A stretch of 9,915 nt of DNA from an uncultured beta proteobacterium (lineage in GTDB: Bacteria > Pseudomonadota > Gammaproteobacteria > Burkholderiales > Burkholderiaceae_B), in NCBI GenBank assembly GCA_903929925.1, contig CAIYWO010000019.1:1-9915 (forward strand). Direction: 5' to 3'. The stretch's first letter is position 1; each line of letters begins with the position of its first letter. A model generated the notes under the pieces. That model was not told the origin of the DNA, did not search any database, and saw nothing but the letters and a program-made list of their open reading frames with translations. Made by a program: the position numbers and the translations under genes. This document shows positions 7,315 through 9,915 of this stretch, one piece after another.

Positions 7315-7337
7315 ATATATGCTCAAATGTTATATAT
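7315..7337. promoter_or_regulatory. Candidate LysR-type binding box
   Basis: ATATAT (7315-7320), eleven bases, then ATATAT (7332-7337) forms a symmetric site that contains the T-N11-A signature of LysR-type regulators. It overlaps TGCTATATAT (7311-7320), which resembles an extended -10 for the regulator gene. Binding could therefore repress the regulator and activate the divergent operon. The simple AT sequence makes a chance match possible. Confidence 0.4.
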
Positions 7338-7357
7338 CGCGGTACTAACCGCGATAT
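7334..7357. repeat. Perfect 10-bp inverted repeat before the LysR gene
   Basis: ATATCGCGGT (7334-7343), loop ACTA, then ACCGCGATAT (7348-7357) pairs perfectly. It ends 4 bases before the regulator's GGAG. As DNA it could be an operator half; as RNA it is a strong hairpin next to the ribosome binding site. Its dyad centre falls between bases, so it does not itself give a symmetric T-N11-A box. Confidence 0.6.
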
Positions 7358-7361
7358 CCAT

Positions 7362-7365
7362 GGAG
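7362..7365 (+). promoter_or_regulatory. Ribosome binding site for the GTG start of the LysR gene
   Basis: GGAG lies 7 bases before the GTG at 7373. The nearby ATG at 7360 is out of frame, and the next in-frame ATG would cut into the DNA-binding domain. The GTG start is therefore preferred. Confidence 0.65.
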
Positions 7366-7372
7366 CAGATAC

Positions 7373-8287
7373 GTGAAACCCATCATCAACTTAAGGCAAA
7401 TCGAAGCGTTTCGCGCCGTCATGCTGACAGGCAGCGTCGTGGGTGCCGCCAAGTTCATGAACGTGACCCAACCAGGCGTGAGCCGCACGATCGGCTTACT
7501 GGAACTGCATTTAGGCTACGCGCTTTTCGAGCGGCGGGGTCGCAGGCTAATCCCTACCCACGAAGCAGATTCACTCTATCGCGAAATCGAACCCATCTAC
7601 AGCAACCTTGAGCGCGTTAGCCACGTTGCACAAGACATCCGTTTCCAACGGGCAGGCGCGCTGCGCATTGCTACCCTACCAGCGCTTGCGCACTGGCTTA
7701 TTCCCAAAGCAATCACTCGATTTTTAACGACCCGCCCGAACGTAAGCGTGTTTATTCAAAGTCTACCCTCTCGTCAGATTGGAGAGCTGGTGGCAACCCG
7801 CCAATTTGACGTCGGTGTCGTTGAGTTTCCATTGGTCAAACCCGCCGTACAAGTGGAGCCTCTTGATCCGATACAAACAATGGCCGTGATACCCAGGAGC
7901 CACAAGCTGGCAAAGCAGAAAACGATTTCGCTTAAGGACCTTGCCGGCGAGCGGATGGTGATGCTTTCGCAGCACACATACATACGCTACCAAATTGACG
8001 AAGCCTTTGCCAACCTTGGTGTAGCACCCGTGGTTGTTATCGAAACACCAAGCTCGTCTATTGCCTGCGCTCTAGTCGCCGCTGGTGCCGGGATTTCGTT
8101 GGTATCGCGTTGGACGGTGGAGACCTTCACTGGTGTCGACCTAGTCGCGATTCCAGTAAAAGAAAGTCTCACCTCACGCTATGCAATTATTTATCCCGAT
8201 GGACAAGCACCGATGATGCTTGCGCACGCCTTTAATGAGGAACTACGTGCTGTGATTGCCGAGACCGACAAGGCGCTGCGTAGCTAG
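7373..8287 (+). CDS. LysR-type transcriptional regulator, OccR/NocR-like
   Basis: This encodes a 304-residue LysR-family regulator. The winged helix-turn-helix spans about residues 6-64 (INLRQIEAFRAVMLTGS, then AAKFMNVTQPGVSRTI, then LFERRGRRLIPT). A linker helix follows, with an effector domain from about residue 95 (GALRIATLPALAHWLIPKAI). The start LRQIEAFRAVMLTG and the GALRIA-PALA stretch are strikingly like what I recall of OccR and NocR, which control octopine and nopaline catabolism. This agrees with the neighbouring opine-oxidase-like enzyme. It is transcribed away from the transport-dehydrogenase operon, the usual LysR layout. It therefore probably activates that operon when the imported substrate or a derivative is present, and represses itself. 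The GTG start is backed by GGAG 7 bases upstream. The effector is unknown. Confidence 0.93.
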   Translation: MKPIINLRQIEAFRAVMLTGSVVGAAKFMNVTQPGVSRTIGLLELHLGYALFERRGRRLIPTHEADSLYREIEPIYSNLERVSHVAQDIRFQRAGALRIATLPALAHWLIPKAITRFLTTRPNVSVFIQSLPSRQIGELVATRQFDVGVVEFPLVKPAVQVEPLDPIQTMAVIPRSHKLAKQKTISLKDLAGERMVMLSQHTYIRYQIDEAFANLGVAPVVVIETPSSSIACALVAAGAGISLVSRWTVETFTGVDLVAIPVKESLTSRYAIIYPDGQAPMMLAHAFNEELRAVIAETDKALRS

Positions 8288-8604
8288 ACGTATTTCAATT
8301 CGTGGTGCCCGAGCGGGAATCTAAAAATGAATACAAATAAGTAATTAATAACAATAAATAATGATGGTTTTAACCATACCCCCCCACGGGCCAAAGAGCA
8401 AATACACCCCGGGTGTTGAGGCTCCAGTCTATAGGGTAGCTCTCACGCGAGGATGCCGTTAACGTATCGTTGTGAGTGGTTTAAACATCAATAACTGCTG
8501 GCCACTAATTTACAAAACTCACTAACCTCCGAATATTGAATCCGCTAACTGGCCAAAAGATCCGTTTCAGCGCTTAGAGCGCAGTCGTTGTAAATTTTCT
8601 ACAC

Positions 8605-8623
8605 ATCTAAGCAATGATTAAAT
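8605..8623. promoter_or_regulatory. Operator-like palindrome, site 1 (upstream)
   Basis: The 8-3-8 dyad ATCTAAGC-AAT-GATTAAAT has 6 of 8 arm pairs matched. Its left arm is identical to that of site 2, which begins exactly 44 bp further on. It lies just upstream of the TTGACA element. Confidence 0.4.
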
Positions 8624-8628
8624 TTTAG

Positions 8629-8657
8629 TTGACATGTTGCTTTTTTCTATCTAAGCT
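8629..8657 (+). promoter_or_regulatory. Candidate sigma-70 promoter of the DUF2141-SDR unit
   Basis: A consensus -35, TTGACA (8629-8634), is followed after 17 bases by TAAGCT (8652-8657), a weak -10 that keeps T1, A2 and T6. The -10 falls inside operator-like site 2, so a protein bound there would compete with RNA polymerase. The leader to the ATG would be about 70 bases. Confidence 0.45.
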
Positions 8658-8667
8658 ACGCTCAGAT
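8649..8667. promoter_or_regulatory. Operator-like palindrome, site 2 (overlaps the -10)
   Basis: The dyad ATCTAAGC-TAC-GCTCAGAT has 7 of 8 arm pairs matched and is the best of three related sites. It covers the proposed -10 element, as a repressor operator would. Confidence 0.5.
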
Positions 8668-8670
8668 TGT

Positions 8671-8689
8671 ATCTAATCAGTGCTCAGAT
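8671..8689. promoter_or_regulatory. Operator-like palindrome, site 3 (downstream)
   Basis: The dyad ATCTAATC-AGT-GCTCAGAT has 6 of 8 arm pairs matched. It is a degenerate tandem copy of site 2 at a 22-bp period: 15 of 22 bases agree, and the right arm is identical. It lies near the expected transcription start. Confidence 0.45.
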
Positions 8690-8733
8690 ATAGTCTAGCT
8701 AATCCAACTAATTGAATAAATGAGGCCTTCATC

Positions 8734-9183
8734 ATGTATCTTTATCGCTTACTCACTGCAACATTGGTTTTGAGTTCAACTGTGCCAATCGTAGCTTCGG
8801 CTGCCGAAGCTGCTGCGTCGGTGCGCGTCGAAGTGACTGGTCTAAGAAATACGGCGGGCCATGTCGTCTGCAAATTATTTAATGCCCCCGAAGGTTTTCC
8901 TGAAGATAATTCTCGGGCGTATCGCAAGGTGATTGCACCGATCAAGGGTGCGCAAGCCAGCTGCGACTTCAAAGATACGCCTCCTGGCACCTATGCATTG
9001 ATCGTCCTGCACGACGAAAACATGAACGCAAAGATGGACAAAAACTTTCTGGGAATCCCGACCGAAGGGTACGTGACGTCTAATAACGTGCGACCTGCCT
9101 TGTCGGCTCCAAAATTCAGCGAAAGTTCGTTTTCTGTAAAAGCCGGTGTCGATACGATCATCAACGCAAAAGTCGGGTACTGA
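8734..9183 (+). CDS. Exported DUF2141 family protein
   Basis: This 149-residue protein belongs to the DUF2141 family, whose biochemical role is unknown. Residues 1-23 look like a Sec signal peptide (hydrophobic core about 6-20, then VASA before AEA), so it is probably periplasmic. The mature part reads as a small beta-rich domain. The family signature is clear at about 91-118: VLHDENMNAKMD, then FLGIPTEGY, then SNN. C46 and C77 could form a disulfide. The acidic, Asn-rich HDENMNAKMD segment looks like a surface loop and might bind metal, but that is speculation. The ATG at 8734 has GAGG 8 bases upstream. The next gene, an SDR enzyme, starts 3 bases after the stop, so the two are almost certainly co-transcribed under the operator-rich promoter upstream. 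Confidence 0.9.
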   Translation: MYLYRLLTATLVLSSTVPIVASAAEAAASVRVEVTGLRNTAGHVVCKLFNAPEGFPEDNSRAYRKVIAPIKGAQASCDFKDTPPGTYALIVLHDENMNAKMDKNFLGIPTEGYVTSNNVRPALSAPKFSESSFSVKAGVDTIINAKVGY

Positions 9184-9186
9184 ACC

Positions 9187-9915
9187 ATGAACACTTTGAA
9201 AGGTAAAACGGCCCTCGTTACCGGCGCATCAGCCGGGATCGGTGAGGCGATTGCACGAAAGCTAGCCGCAGAAGGGGTCAATCTTGTTTTAGTGGCTCGA
9301 TCGCAGGCCAAGCTCGAACGGCTCGCCAGTGAGCTTGGCAAAACGTATGCCGTGCGCTGCGTGCCACTTGTCGCAGATCTAAGCCAGCCTAATTGCGGCT
9401 CGAGCCTTCTGCAGGCGGTGCAGGGTGCAAGCGCGCAGATCGATATCTTGGTGAACAACGCGGGGTTTGGCACTTACGGGCCCTTTGAGACCATTTCGCC
9501 AGAAACCGAGCAAGACGAAATCGCAGTCAACATTGCAGCGGTTGTCGATCTCGCCCATGCTTTTTTACCCGACATGTTGCAGCGAGGGTCAGGCGCTATT
9601 CTAAACGTGGCGTCTACGGCGTCCTTTCAACCTGTTCCTTATCTAGCAGTCTACGCCGCGACCAAAGCGTTTGTCCTAAGCTTTAGCGAGGCGCTTTGGG
9701 CCGAGTATCGAGACCGTGGCATTCGCGTGGTTGCACTGTGTCCGAGTGCGGTCGATACCGGCTTTATTAGCGGCCTCGGTGATGAAACCGTGCGCGGCAC
9801 CGCAGTATTTTCAAAAACGCTTCGTCCCGAGCATGTTGCTGAACAAGCCCTCGTTGCCCTTCACAAAAACGACGCAATCCATATCGTCGGAATAAAAAAT
9901 TGGCTGATGGCCCAG
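9187..9915 (+). CDS. Short-chain dehydrogenase/reductase (SDR), 3' end beyond the window
   Basis: An open frame of 243 codons runs from the ATG at 9187 to the window edge without a stop, so the C-terminus is missing. Typical SDRs are about 250-270 residues, so most of the protein is present. Classical SDR motifs are intact: TGASAGIG (12-19), NNAG (90-93), Asn115, Ser143 (NVASTAS) and Y156-x3-K160 (YAATK). These give the full Asn-Ser-Tyr-Lys catalytic set. Arg38 in LVARS after the second strand favours NADP(H) over NAD(H). LCPSAVDTGF resembles the DltE/YqjQ-like subgroup, often annotated only as SDR family oxidoreductase. The substrate is unknown. It starts 3 bases after the DUF2141 stop with only a weak GGG upstream, so translational coupling is likely. 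Confidence 0.92.
   Translation, partial: MNTLKGKTALVTGASAGIGEAIARKLAAEGVNLVLVARSQAKLERLASELGKTYAVRCVPLVADLSQPNCGSSLLQAVQGASAQIDILVNNAGFGTYGPFETISPETEQDEIAVNIAAVVDLAHAFLPDMLQRGSGAILNVASTASFQPVPYLAVYAATKAFVLSFSEALWAEYRDRGIRVVALCPSAVDTGFISGLGDETVRGTAVFSKTLRPEHVAEQALVALHKNDAIHIVGIKNWLMAQ

Larger units (their letters stand above)
8288..8733. other. 446-base intergenic region between the LysR and DUF2141 genes
   Basis: No credible gene is seen on either strand. It holds, in order: a 19-base stretch resembling the reverse complement of a tRNA 3' end (8303-8321), a very AT-rich tract (about 8321-8362), a short hairpin ATGGTT/AACCAT (8364-8377), a C run followed by a compact palindrome ACACCC-C-GGGTGT (8404-8416), a small GCGCT/AGCGC hairpin (8570-8582), and the promoter and operator-like array of the next gene (8605-8689). 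I see no classical terminator with a T tract for the LysR gene. Confidence 0.6.

Noticed and set aside
7327..7611. Open frame starting upstream of and overlapping the LysR gene
   Set aside because: It is out of frame with the LysR protein, and its translation is Arg/His-rich, as expected for a shifted frame.
8364..8416. Rho-independent terminator after the LysR gene
   Set aside because: Short hairpins exist (8364-8377 and 8404-8416), but neither is followed by a T tract on the plus strand.
8991..9473. 160-codon minus-strand open frame
   Set aside because: It is antisense to both the DUF2141 and SDR genes, which have clear family motifs; its composition is low-quality and no domain is seen.

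Overview
The window is a mid-GC bacterial chromosomal segment. Gene style points to a proteobacterium, most likely betaproteobacterial (Burkholderiales-like): a PotABCD-type transporter, OccR/NocR-like LysR regulation and a DUF2141/SDR pair. That placement is a guess from protein style and was not tested by search. There are eleven supported genes: eight on the minus strand (positions 234-7184) and three on the plus strand (7373-9915, the last running off the window end).

The core is a tightly packed seven-gene minus-strand operon, transcribed from about 7260 down to 626. In order it encodes a periplasmic binding protein, an ABC ATPase and two permeases (PotD-A-B-C type, the polyamine/opine/iron family). 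These are followed by the three parts of a heteromeric flavin dehydrogenase: an FAD amine/amino-acid oxidoreductase subunit, a small [2Fe-2S] subunit and an FAD/NAD(P)-type subunit with a C-terminal BFD-like [2Fe-2S] domain. This is the architecture of octopine/nopaline oxidase, D-hydroxyproline dehydrogenase and HcnABC. Three junctions are ATGA overlaps and one is an 8-base overlap, so uptake and oxidation are probably translated as one unit. The likely job is to import an N-substituted or D-configured amino or imino acid and oxidise it at the C-N bond. The substrate cannot be read from the sequence.

A divergent LysR-type regulator (7373-8287) resembles OccR/NocR, the opine-catabolism regulators, and is the obvious controller. 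The 188-base space between it and the operon holds a symmetric ATATAT-N11-ATATAT box, placed about 65 bases upstream of a plausible operon start, and a perfect 10-bp palindrome just before the regulator's ribosome binding site.

Downstream of the regulator is a 446-base non-coding stretch, then an exported DUF2141 protein and an SDR oxidoreductase as a two-gene unit. Its promoter region carries three similar 19-bp imperfect palindromes at spacings of 44 and 22 bp around a TTGACA element. They look like the operator array of a regulator that is not in the window.

At the left end, a small coiled-coil membrane protein (234-518, minus) follows the operon, and the first 230 bases hold several strong hairpins, one of them terminator-like. 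No CRISPR array, insertion sequence, rRNA or complete tRNA was seen.
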